Positions 32,687 through 43,672 are shown, counted from the stretch's first letter. The stretch: 64,000 bases of DNA from Symbiodinium sp. CCMP2592 (GCA_905221615.1 CAJNDT010006019.1:302501-366500), one strand, 5' to 3'. Made by a program: numbers and translations. Notes: generated by a model from the sequence alone, not told the origin.

Positions 32687-35600
32687 AAAGACCAGTATTG
32701 GGCGGGTAATCCGGCGTGTAGCATGGATGCTGCGCCTGTGTTGATCACTTCTTGATTTGATCGTTCAGCGAGTGAATTGTTACTGGGTTTCCCTGGAAGG
32801 GAATGATCTATCACGATCTTCAACTGCGCCATAGCTGAATCGAACTCTGGTGCTTCATCACTATACGCCATATGAATCTTGCGTCTTCCCATTAGGCGTC
32901 TGATGGCCATGACGACCTCGTCAGTATTCCTTGAAGCCGTGGGAATCGCTGCGATCATTTTGGTGGCGATGTCTCTGATGACTAGAACTTCACGTGCTCC
33001 ATCATCGAGTCCGATACCTGCTTCGGCGGCCTTGCGCATATCGAGGAAGTCGAACGTCACAAGATCCCCCCAGTGTTTGATCACACGTTGAAACGCACCT
33101 CGTTGTGTCCGCAAGTGCTTCATCTTCGCGCGTATGCACGATTCGCAATATGGATTGCGGTAGCGATGAGTACACAGATGTGCCAACGTCTTGGCTTCGG
33201 CTTTCAGTGTTCCGACTCTGGCCTTGCGGCTCGGCGCACCGTCGCCTTCCACATCAATGATCACCTCATCGTCACCGTCCAATGGAATTTCACCCACTCC
33301 TTTTCCTTCGTCGTCCGGAGGTCGTCCGGCCTCGGACTCTGGTACTTCTTCTATAGGAGGTTCTTGGGGTTCAGGATCAGGAGGTCGTTCATGATCGTCA
33401 CCTTCTTCTTCTGCTTCAATTTCGCCCGGTGCAGCTTCAGCGGCAGCTGCGACACTGACGTCAACATCACCCGCGGTTAGCACACCCTTGAAGATTTCGG
33501 TGATCGCTTTGGCCTCCGGATCATCATGAACCAGTGACTTGGAACTCCCGGCGCGAATGTACGGGATGTCACCGTTCACGAACAGAGATATTCTCTTGCC
33601 CTGCGGGTTGATCATGAATGGTTCCCTTCCGGGTGGCCACACAAACCCGTAGTTGAAGTTCATACATCTCTTGCCTATGGAAAGCACCGACGGTGTGTCA
33701 TCCAACACATAAGCGTTGATCGGTTCCTCGAACGACTCAGTCTGGAAATTCGACACAAGATCGGTATCGGTGATTCCATTTGCTGTCTGAAATGATATGG
33801 GCTCTGGAGTCACGAGTGTCTCGAGACTATGCTTCTCGATCTTCTTCTGAGATATGAGGTCGTGGCCACACCCAGTGTCCATGAGAAACTTGATCTTCTT
33901 CTTGAGGATGACTGGTTGAACCATGCATTTGAATACACCTTGATTGATGATCCGTTTGCTGTGCGCAGCATCGAGTTCACGCTCAACGATGGAATCCTCA
34001 CCGTCGTAGAAGGAAACTTCTTCCACCCGAGACGTTCCTGGGATTCGTACGAATGAAACTCGATCTCCGCATTGATCATCATCGTCGTCAACCATGTCTC
34101 TCATGATCTGTGCCCTCAATCTCGCTTTGTGCTTAGCGAATTCCAAATTCACGGCGCGATCCTCATTGTTGACAAGCGCTTCCATGTCGACGTACTTCAC
34201 CTTCCGCTCCTTGTCCTTCTTCGATCTTCTAGGACACGAAGAAATGAACTTCGCGTCATCGGCGAATGTCACATTACGCTTGATCTCTTTTCGGGTCGAC
34301 GTAGTCGGTCCCGAGGATTCGTCGTCTGTTGAACAATCCGAATCAGCGTCGCTGTCAACGAATGGACAATCTGACTCCTCCTCATCTTGTCTTGAAGATC
34401 GCTTCCATATAGCCGGGGCTGATGGATTCCACCTTCGGCACAATCTGATGGCGGGTGCCGCAGGGAGTGCCTTGGCCTTTGCATTCGGCTTCGCTGGAGC
34501 TGCCTTTGCTTCGGATTTGGCTTTAGCTTTTGCCTTTGGTTCCGGAGCTGGGGTAGCTGCTGCCTCATGCTTGAAAGGACAATTCTCTCTTGAGCACGAG
34601 CCTGTGTTCTTGAAAGAGTAGCATATCCTATTTCCTCCTCCTCCAGACGGACTTGGAGTTCTCGTCCTCGGCGTAAAGGGTCGCTCTGGGGTCTTCTTCG
34701 AGTGACTGAATGGGCACTTGTCACCATTTCGACACCCTGCATCTGTGAAATGGAACTTGCAGCGGATTTGCTTCTTGCTCTTGTCGTCTCTGTTGTCCGC
34801 TGACTCACTCCTCGTCTTCTTCTTGGGCTTTGGCTTGGTCTTCGCATGACTCTTCGCTTTGCTTTGAGGTAGTACAGGTGTTGCTTTATCCGGCTTGGTC
34901 GGCGAAGCCTTGACCTTTGCGGATGGAGCTGCGTTAGGCGTTGGTTTCTCAGGTACCTTGGCCGGGGCAGCGAGCAAATCCTTGCCCTCAAGCATCTGGC
35001 GCAAGCCAATTTGGGTCTGAGTGAGATTTGATTGTTCTCGTCTCCGCATGATGGTACGGTCGATGATCTTCATCAGATTGTCGTACGATCGGTCTTCATG
35101 ATTGTAGGGCAAGTGTTCGTAGTGCCTGCCCAACTCCATCTTCATTGCGGGCGAGTCCTTGATCTTGCTGTACAAGCAATCACGGAGAGCTGTTTTGGAT
35201 GGTATGTCTTCTGGCCTCATCCGTCCCAGAACTTCCAACCACGTCTGCTTGAACGTATGAAGTTTGTTGTCTCCTTGGTACTGGAGCTTCACCAGATACT
35301 CGAGAGTGATGATCATGTCGAGACGATCATGCGTTCGAAAACTTTCATACATCATCGCAATGATTTGTCGTCCTTTGATGATCTTCCCTTCGGGCCTGCT
35401 GATGTAATCGTTGGCCTTCCGGTTCACCTCCAGGTACAGGTCAGCAGATTTGTCACCACCAGCGCGTAGCATTGCGACCATTGCGATCCCCAATTTGACG
35501 TCTACGCTCTTGAACTTCTTGTGTCCTGAATCGTTCAGTTCTTCGACATCAGGGAATGGGTTGAATGCTGGTGCCAGCCATAACATCCAGTCCTCATGAT

Positions 35601-36332
35601 TTGGATCGGCTGATGCTCCTAAGACATTCGCCGTGCATACGGATCGCCAGTTGTTGAGGTGAGTGAGAGTAGGCCATGGAGGAACGGTCACTTTATCGGC
35701 TTCCCTCCTGGAAATTCTCACCTCTGTGACTTCAGGATCTGCGTCTCCATCAGGATCACGCGCATGAGGGTCAGGATCCGAGTCAGGTTTGCCTCCACCG
35801 CTTCTCTTCTTATCATCATCGTCATCATCAGGCGGATCTGGAGGGTCATACCCCGTTCCGGCTCCTTCATCATGCTCTCCCTCTCCGTTCTCGTCGCCAG
35901 CTTCATCACCGTCATCGTCTCCATTGTCTTCCTGAATCGTTTCAGCGAATAATCTCCACTCATCACGATCAGCTCTGAGACGCTGTTCGGCTTTCTGGGC
36001 CTTGAGTACTTCGCTTCGCAGATCGGCAATCTTCTCTTCGTACCGTTCCGCGACCTCTTTCTCGATCTGACGTCTCCTTGCTTCATGAATGGAATCGTCA
36101 TAGGCAATAGGGGGACCGATGAGGTCGTTGCCCTTCGTAGATGCGCTGATACCGTCGACACCAACAGGTCTTGAGGAGCTGGCAGATGCTGTGGACTTCG
36201 ATCCCAACATCCCGCGATCCTCCAAGAGTTCGCGTAGCTGTCGATCACGCACGGCTGCCGCATCACTTTGCCCATGAAATCCGCTTGGTATGCCAAACAG
36301 AGTGGCTGCACTAGGCGTGGAACGCGCATGTG
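32680..36332 (-). CDS. Gag C-terminal, protease and integrase core (exon 2)
   Basis: About 1,217 codons continue from exon 1. Numbering from the Val codon at 36252: 45-115 coiled coil; 115-185 acidic Asp/Pro linker; 190-430 a Trp-rich helical Gag/UBN2-like region; 499-518 a CCCH finger (C-x8-C-x5-C-x3-H); 543-561 a second (C-x8-C-x4-C-x3-H); about 560-620 a Lys/Ala-rich linker; 792 the DTG of an aspartic protease (FLMDTGCGHDLIS); 1027-1042 the integrase HHCC motif (H-x3-H-x6-C-x2-C); catalytic Asp near 1064 (VTFDFLD) and 1129 (YSDEAPEF) and Glu near 1163 (LAERSNQ). The last two acids are separated by 30 residues, not the usual 35. The frame ends in TGA just after AQYW, in the middle of the integrase, and continues in the next frame back. 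Confidence 0.9.
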
Positions 36333-36606
36333 CTGGGTTGGTAATAATACTAATAATTAATATATTAATATAAAACTTATATAATAAATTATTTATATTA
36401 TATATATATAATTGCGTGATTATAAATAAGTATTATTTTATATATAATATATATCTAATATAAAATAAAGTAAATAATAATACTTCTAATATATTAAATT
36501 ATTTATAAATAATATAATAATATTATTAAATATATATAAATAATATTTATAATTATATTTTTATAATATGATTTATAAATATTTTTATATAAATCTATAT
36601 TTTTAC
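36333..36606 (-). other. 274-bp AT-rich GT-AG intron inside gag
   Basis: On the sense strand the exon ends CCAG and the intron starts GTAAAAATAT. It ends TTACCAACCCAG before CACATGCG. The interior is over 85% A+T by eye, against about 50% around it. Removal joins codon 566 (G plus CA) and continues the same frame into the 1,190-codon exon 2. CCAG stands at both ends, and GGTAATAATA at the left edge is an imperfect inverted copy of TATTTTTACC at the right edge (9 of 10). That structure is what an introner-type DNA insertion would leave. Confidence 0.8.
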
Positions 36607-38302
36607 CTGGCACGTAGTGCTCGGGCATTGCATCCGCCACGATTGGCGTTGAATAGGATTTATTCACCTCACCTTTAATGCGGCCAGTGAAGAAGTTTCC
36701 ACCGGTAAATGGAATTCCATCCATCGCAAGGTTCTTGTCCTTGCCCGATTCCGAGAATGCGAACTTCTCTTTGGCGACTGGACTAACTTGACTTGGGGAC
36801 CGTATTTCAGGGGATCGTACCTCACCTCCTACGGAAAATGCAGGCACTACTTCCTTTCCTACGTGCTCCCAGCCAGACTCAGTAGTCCTCGAAGACATGG
36901 TCATGCTCGAAGGCCGTGTCACTCCGCCATGGTAGTTGGAGTTCCGTGCTGCCTCCAATTCGCTGCGTGTCCTCGCTTGAAGATCTTCTTGTGCTTTGAG
37001 TGTTTTCCTGAGTTCACTCAGCGCGTCGTGCAAGGTAGGCAATGCGCGCCTTGCATGATCTTCATTCTGATGAAGTCGGTCCTCTGCATCTTGCATCCTC
37101 CTCACAGCCATTTTGCGGTACTCTTCCTCTTCACCAAGACGCTCGCGAAGCCGAAGTCGTTCTTGATCAATGGCCGCGCTGTTCCCAGCTAGCCCTTGGA
37201 TCTCGTTCACGGCCCGCAATTCCTGATTCTTGACCAATTGGAATCGTTCCTGCATTGCTTGTAAGGCTTGTTCCGAACTTGCTGTGTTCGACCGGAGGAG
37301 CAAGTTCTCTCTGGCTTGTTCATGAAGTTCATGAGTCAGATGCTCATACTCACGTGCCATAAGTTCACCATCGCCTTGCGCTCTTGCCTCCAACTGCACA
37401 AAGTTAGTGGCTGCTTCCGTGCGAAACACGTGTAGCTGCTGAGCCAGCTCCTCGGCAACGGCGTGTGCTTGACGTTGTTGAGCAGAGTTCTGTTCATCCA
37501 TGCGAAACAAAGCTGCTTCATAGTCTCGCTTCATCTCCTGATTGACATTGTTAATGTGCCTCATGGCTAAGCATGCATGGTCACGTTGTCGTTCCAATTC
37601 TTCGATGCGAATCCCAGATCCTTCATCTTCTTGTTGCATCTCCTTGATCTTATCCATCAGGGTCTGGACAACTCCTTCGTACTCTTGCATCTGACTGCGA
37701 TAGTACATCTGCTGCGCAAGGTTCGATGCTTCGAGCTGTTGCGAAATCGTCAATTCCTGATAGGCATTCGGACCATCGGCTATGGCTGGCGTGGTCACCG
37801 ATGACGCATCACCACGTGCAGGAATAGTGTCCAGAGTCATATCCAGATCGTCAGCATCGCGTGGTTGATTGGTAACCATCCGATTCCATGTCATAGACTT
37901 GTCACGCCCACGAGTAGCCGAAGTCCTTGATCGTGCTGAAGAGCTTCTCGAAGATGATGGTCTCGACTTCTTTTCCAAGGTCTTCACTCCCTTGTCCTTG
38001 GCCCTGGACGTAGTCCGAGGTGCCTGAAAACCAGACGCTTCGGCTCGTCGTTCTGGAGCCTTGCCCGTCCTCGAGCCTGTGGATGTCGGACGCGAAGGCG
38101 TAGATGCTCTTGGTAGACTCTTTGCTTTCACCTTGGGAACTGCCTTTGCAATGGCAAGCGCAGAAGATTGACCTTTGTCATCTTCCGTGGAGCTATCAAC
38201 GGATTGCACCACTGTGTCGTCAGCTGTTGACTCACCAACGTCTGGCGCTGCCACATCGGCACCGAAAGTCATTGTCGTATCTTGGCTTGATCCTGAGTTC
38301 AT
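36607..38302 (-). CDS. Gag N-terminal region (exon 1), coiled coil
   Basis: An ATG at 38302, only 64 bp inside the 5' LTR, opens 565 codons before the intron. Residues 1-160 are low-complexity Ser/Thr/Ala/Lys/Arg (a basic stretch at about 60-135). Residues about 175-450 are Glu/Gln/Arg/Leu-rich with heptad character and few prolines, so a long coiled coil is likely and would fit particle assembly. Residues 450-565 are a Ser/Gly-rich linker. Unspliced, the frame runs 34 codons into the AT-rich intron and stops at 36503. Spliced, it joins exon 2 in phase 1 with no stop. I assign it to Gag by position and coiled coil; no capsid fold is visible in this part. Confidence 0.75.
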
Positions 38303-38354
38303 TGTGGTCGTAGTAGATCAAGTAGTCGTTGCTGTAGAAAGGCAGAGCCGCGTA

Positions 38355-38366
38355 CGGCTGATAACC
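38355..38366 (-). promoter_or_regulatory. Candidate primer binding site
   Basis: Directly inside the 5' LTR the sense strand reads GGTTATCAGCCG. It does not begin TGG, so it is not the complement of a mature tRNA 3' CCA end. It is complementary to CUGAUAACC, which looks like a tRNA anticodon loop with a GAU (Ile) anticodon. Drosophila copia is known to prime from an internal tRNA-Met fragment, which makes a half-tRNA primer plausible here. Confidence 0.5.
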
Positions 38367-38840
38367 TGCGTGGGGATTTGATCTCGATTATGTTGCTGCT
38401 CTCCCCACCAGAGCTGTAATGAATGTAGGTGTGGCTGGCTTGCACTCTCCACAGACTGGGACCCTGTATTGTCCTCTTTCTCACTTACCCACACGTGCAA
38501 TCCTAATCAGGACAGAACCGACCGGGCGGGCCCGCGGCCTTTCCCTTTTATTGCACTCGCTGCCGGCGGCGGTTCGTCTGTGTACGGGATAGCTCCGATT
38601 GCTCAGGATAGAAGACACATATAGCACTTAGCTATGGGCATTGACTTGAGCCAAGCGTTGCGTGGGCGGTCACATAGAAAGGTAAGGAGAAGCGATGCGG
38701 TGTGCGTAGCACGTCCACAAGCTTACTCCTAGAGTCGAGGGACGCGTAGCGTGCCCCCTTCTCTTGCACTTTACACGGTCTTGCTCACAGCTCTTATAGT
38801 GACACCTTAGAACTTGACAAGGCATCGCAGTCCGTTCGCA
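38367..38840 (-). repeat. 5' LTR (474 bp)
   Basis: Partner of the LTR at 18854-19309. It has one copy of the segment that is duplicated in the other LTR. It also carries extra sequence at about 38690-38720 (around GCGATGCGGTGTGCGTAGC) and an extended GC-rich stretch near 38520-38535. The number of indels implies the LTRs are not freshly duplicated. Confidence 0.93.
38645..38654 (-). promoter_or_regulatory. Spliced-leader-like motif in 5' LTR
   Basis: The corresponding place in the other LTR reads CTTGGCTCAAG in the element's sense, so ten of the last leader bases are kept with one substitution before them. Confidence 0.35.
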
Positions 38841-38861
38841 ATTGGAACGTAATCACACATG

Positions 38862-39178
38862 CAAGTCAACCGCAGCAAACGTTGACCAACAATCGGTTGG
38901 CAAAATTTGCTGCCGTCGGTCGTGTCTTGATTCACGTATGTTTGTAAACAAGTCAATTGCAGCAAACTGTGCCCAAGTTGCGCCAAACGGTTCGTGGACA
39001 AAATTTGCTGCGATTGACTTGCTCGTGGTTATACTGTATACTGTAAATCAGGAAACAGCCAAGAGCAGCAAACTTCGCCGGTTGACTTTTTCGTGGACAT
39101 ATTGGAGTCAGGAAGCAGCCCGTCGCAGCAAATTTGGCCAATCGAGTCTTGGCCAAATCTTGCGGCGATTGACTTGGT
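38862..39178. repeat. Degenerate direct and inverted GCAGCAAA repeats
   Basis: About 320 bp just outside the 5' LTR. Words such as AAGTCAATTGCAGCAAA (38948 onwards) and the near-complement TTTGCTGCGATTGACTT (39004 onwards) face each other. Direct relatives recur about every 100-110 bp (AGCAGCAAACTTCGCC, CGCAGCAAATTTGGCC). It grades directly into the 80-bp satellite. Confidence 0.7.
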
Positions 39179-39179
39179 T

Positions 39180-42100
39180 GTGAACTCTGTGAAACAGCCC
39201 ATTTCGGGTAATTCGGAAACTTTCCGAAATAGGCGAATTATCCGAGTGGTGTGAAATGGCTCATTTCGGAGAATTCGGATAATTTGGATAATGCGGAAAG
39301 TTTCCGAAATACGCAAATTATCCGAATTATGTGAAATGGCTCATTTCGGATAATTTGGATAATTCGGAAAGTTTCCGAAATAGGCAAATTATCCGAATTA
39401 TGTGGGCTCATTTCGGAGAATTCGGATAATTTGGATAATTCGGAAAGTTTCCGAAATAGGCAAATTATCCGAATTATGTGAAATAGCTCATTTCGGAGAA
39501 TTCGGATAATTTGGATAATTCGGAAAGTTTCCGAAATAGGCAAATTATCCGAATTATGTGAAGTACTCATTTTCGGAGAATTCGGATAATTTGGATATTC
39601 GGAAGAAAGTTTTTCCGAAATAGGCAAATTATCCGAATTATGTGAAACAGCTCATTTCGGAGAATTCGGATAATTTGGATAATTCGGAAAGTTTCCGAAA
39701 TAGGCAAACTATCCGAATTATGTGAAATAGCTCATTTCGGATAATTGGGATAATTTGGATAATTCGGAAAGTTTCCGAAATAGGCAAATTATCAGAATTA
39801 TGTGAAAGAGCTCATTTCGGAGAATTCGGATAATTTGGATAATTCGGAAAGTTTCCGAAATAGGCAAATTATCCGAATTATGTGAAATAGCTCATCTCGG
39901 ATAATGCGGATAATTCGGAGAGCTACCGAAATAGGCAAATTATCGGATTATGTGAATGAGCTCATGTCGGATAATTCGGAAAGTTTCCGAAATAGGCAAA
40001 TTATCCGAATTATGTGAAATAGCTCATTTCGGATAATTCGGAAAGCTTCCGGAATAAGCAAACTATCCGCATTATGAAATAGCTCATTTCGGATAATTCG
40101 GAAAGTTTCCGAAATAGGCAAATTATCCGAATTATTTGAATCCTTATTGTGTGAAACAGCTCATTTCGGAGAATTCGGATAATTTGGATAATTCGGAAAG
40201 TTTCAGAAATAGGCAAATTGTCCGAATTATGTGAAATAGCTCATTTCGGATAATTTGGATAATTCGGAAAGTTTCCGAAATAGGCAAATTATCCGAATTA
40301 TGTGAAATAGCTCATTTCGGAGAATTCGGATAATTTGGATAATTCGGAAAGTTTCCGAAATAGGCAAATTATCAGAATTATGTGAAATAGCCCATTTCGG
40401 ATAATTCGGATAATTTGGATAATTCGGAAAGTTTCCGAAATAGGCAAATTATCCGAATTATGTGAAAGAGCTCATTTCGGAGAATTCGGATAATTTGGAT
40501 AATTCGGAAAGTTTCCGAAGTAGGCAAATTATCCGAATTTTGTGAAATAGCTCATTTCGGATAGTTTGGATAATTCGGAAAGTTTCCGAAATAGGCAAAT
40601 TATCCGAATTATGTGAAATAGCTCATTTCGGATAGTTTGGATAATTCGGAAAGTTTCCGAAATAGGCAAATTATCCGAATTATGTGAAGTAGCTCATTTC
40701 GGAGAATTCGGATAGTTTGGATAATTCGGAAAGTTTCCGAAATAGGCAAATTATCCGAATTATGAAAAAAAGCTCATTTCGGATAATTCGGATAGTTTGG
40801 ATAATTCGGAAAGTTTCCGAAATAGGCAAATTATCCGAATTGTGTGAAAGAGCTCATTTCGGATAATTCGGATAATTTGGATAATTCGGAAAGTTTCCGA
40901 AATAGGCAAATTATCCGAATTATGTGCAATAGCTCATTTCGGATAATTCGGATAATTTTGATAATTCGGAAAATTTCCGAAATAGGCAAATTATCAGAAT
41001 TATGTGAAACAGCTCATTTCGGAGAATTCGGATAGTTTGGATAATTCGGAAAGTTTCCGAAATAGGCAAATTATCCGAATTGTGTGAAATAGCCCATTTC
41101 GGTTAATTCGGAAAGTTTCCGAAATAGGCAAATTATCCGAATTGTGTGAAATAGCTCATTTCGGAGAATTCGGATAATTCGGAAAGTTTCCGAAACAGGC
41201 AAATTATCCGAATTATGTGAAATAGCTCATTTCGGATAATTCGGATAATTTGGATATTTCGGAAAGTTTCCGAAATAGGCAAATTATCCGAATTATGTGA
41301 AATAGCTCATTTCGGAGAATTCTGATAATTTGGATAATTCGGAAAGTTTCCGAAATAGGCAAATTATCCGAATTATGTGAAATAGCTCATTTCGGAGAAT
41401 TCGGATAATTCGCAAAGTTTCCGAAATAGGCAAATTATCCGAATTATGTGAAATAGCTCATTTCGGATAATTCGGATAATTCGGAAAGTTTCCGAAATAG
41501 GCAATTTATCCGAATTTTGTGAAATAGCTCATTTCGGAGAATTCGGATAATTTGGATAATTCGGAAAGTTTCCGAAATAGGCAAATTATCCGAATTATGT
41601 GAAATAGCTCATGTCGGATAATATGGATAATTCGGAAAGTTTCCGAAATAGGCAAATTATCCGAATTATGTGAAATAGCTCATTTCGGATAATTGGATAA
41701 TTTGGATATTTCGGAACGTTTCCGAAATAGGCAAATTATCCGAATTATGTGAAACGGCTCATTTCGGAGAATTCGGATAATTTGGATAATTCGGAAAGTT
41801 TCCGAAATAGGCAATTTATCAGAATTATGTGAAATAGCTCCTTTTTGGAAAATTCGGATAATTTGGATAATTCGGAAAGTTTCCGAAATAGGCAAATTAT
41901 CCGAATTATGTGAAAGAGCTCATTTCGGAGAATTCGGATAATTTGGATAATTCGGAAAGTTTCCGAAATAGGCAAATTATCCGAATTATGTGAAATAGCT
42001 CATTTCGGAGAATTCGGATAATTTGGATAATTCGGAAAGTTTCCGAAATAGGCAAATTATCCGAATTATGTGAAGTAGCTCATTTCGGAGAATTCGGATA

Positions 42101-43672
42101 AATTGGATAATTCGGAAAGTTTCCGAAATAGGCAAACTATCCGAATTATGTGAAATAGCTCATTTCGGATAATTTGGATAATTCGGAAAGTTTCCGAAAT
42201 AGGCAAATTTTCAGAATTATGTGAAACAGCTCATTTCGGAGAATTCGGATTAATTGGATAATTCGGGAAAGTTTCGAAATAGGGCAATTATCCGAATTAG
42301 GTGAAAACCATAGCTCAATTCGGAGAATTCGATAATTGGATAATTCGGAAAGTTTCCGAAATAGGCAAATTATCCGAATTATGTGAAAGAGCTCATTTCG
42401 GAGAATTCGGATAATTTGGATAATTCGGAAAGTTTCCGAAATAGGCAAATTATCCGAATTATGTGAAATAGCTCATTTCGGATAATTCGGATAATTTGGA
42501 TAATTCGGAAAGTTTCCGAAATAGGCAAATTTTCCGAATTATGTGAAATAGCTCATTTCGGAGACTTCGGATAATTTGGATAATTCGGAAAGTTTCCGAA
42601 ATAGGCAAATTATCCGAATTATGTGATATAGCTCATTTCGGAGAATTCGGATAATTTGGATAATGCGGAAAGTTTCCGAAATAGGCAAATTATCCGAATT
42701 ATGTGAAATAGCTCATTTCGGATAATGTGGATAATTCGGAAAGTTTCCGAAATAGGCAAATTATCAGAATTATGTGAAATAGCTCATTTCGGATAATTCG
42801 GATAATTTGGATATTTCGGAAAGTCGGCAAACTATCCGCATTACGTGAAATAGCTCATTTCGGAGAATTCGGATAATTTGGATAATTGGGAAAGCTTCCG
42901 AAATAGGCAAATTATCCGAATTATGTGAAATAGCTCATTTCGGAAAATTCGGATAATTTGGATAATTCGGAAAGTTTCCGAAATAGGCAAATTATCCGAA
43001 TTACTTGAAATAGCTCATTTCGGAGAATTCTGATAATTTGGATAATTCGGAAAGTTTCCGAAATAGGCAAATTATCCGAATTTTGTGAAATAGCTCATTT
43101 CGGAGAATTCGGATAATTTGGGTAATTCGGAAAGTTTCCGAAATAGGCAAACTATCCGAACTATGTGAAATAGCTCATTTCGGAGAATTCGGATAATTTG
43201 GATAATTCGGAAAGTTTCCGAAATAGGCAAATTATCCGAATTATGTGAAATAGCTCATTTCGGAGAATTCGGATAATTTGGATAATTCGGAAAGTTTCCG
43301 AAATAGGCAAACTATCCGAATTATGTGAAATAGCTCATTTCGGAAAATTCGGATAATTTGGATAATTCGGAAAGTTTCCGAAATAGGCAAATTATCCGAA
43401 TTACTTGAAATAGCTCATTTCGGATAATTCGCAGTATTCGGATAATTCGGAAAGTTTCCGAAATAGGCAAATTATCCGAATTATGTGAAACAGCTCATTT
43501 CGGATAATTCGGATAATTTGGATAATTCGGAAAGTTTCCTAAATAGGCAAATTATCCGAACTATGTGAAACAGCTCATTTCGGATAATTCGGACAACTTG
43601 GATAATTCGGAAAGTTTCCGAAATAGGCAAATTATCCGAATTATGTGAAATAGCTCATTTCGGATAATTCAA
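39180..43672. repeat. 80-bp palindromic satellite, about 57 copies
   Basis: The full unit is 80 bp, with shorter variants of about 65-67 bp that lack one GATAATTCG-type segment. Within a unit TTCGGATAATTTG is the exact reverse complement of CAAATTATCCGAA, and between them TTCGGAAA is the exact reverse complement of TTTCCGAA around a single G. Each unit can therefore fold into a nested hairpin. Apparent proteins here are products of the repeat. There are no unique spacers, so it is not a CRISPR array. Confidence 0.95.

Larger units (their letters stand above)
18854..38840 (-). mobile_element. ~20-kb Ty1/copia-type LTR retrotransposon
   Basis: The element is bounded by two LTRs (18854-19309 and 38367-38840) that both run TG...CA. 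Read on the minus strand it has, in order: 5' LTR, candidate primer site, gag, protease, integrase, reverse transcriptase, RNase H, a 750-codon extension, a 111-bp spacer, a second block of about 2,490 codons with a CCHC knuckle and a Tpt1/KptA-like domain, polypurine tract and 3' LTR. Integrase upstream of reverse transcriptase is the copia order. At about 20 kb it is several times the usual copia size of around 5 kb. A 274-bp intron interrupts gag, and four single-base frame breaks are present. No 5-bp target duplication is visible (ACTTT on the left, ATTGG on the right). Confidence 0.92.

Noticed and set aside
29400-32689. Canonical programmed -1 frameshift sites
   Set aside because: No X-XXY-YYZ heptamer is in phase at either Pol break; single lost bases explain them more simply.
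39238-42448. Repeated minus-strand frames reading as Ile/Arg/Leu/Ser-rich peptides
   Set aside because: They translate the satellite unit and restart at each indel.
39180-43672. CRISPR-like array
   Set aside because: Units are contiguous, 80 bp, with no unique spacers, and this is eukaryotic DNA.
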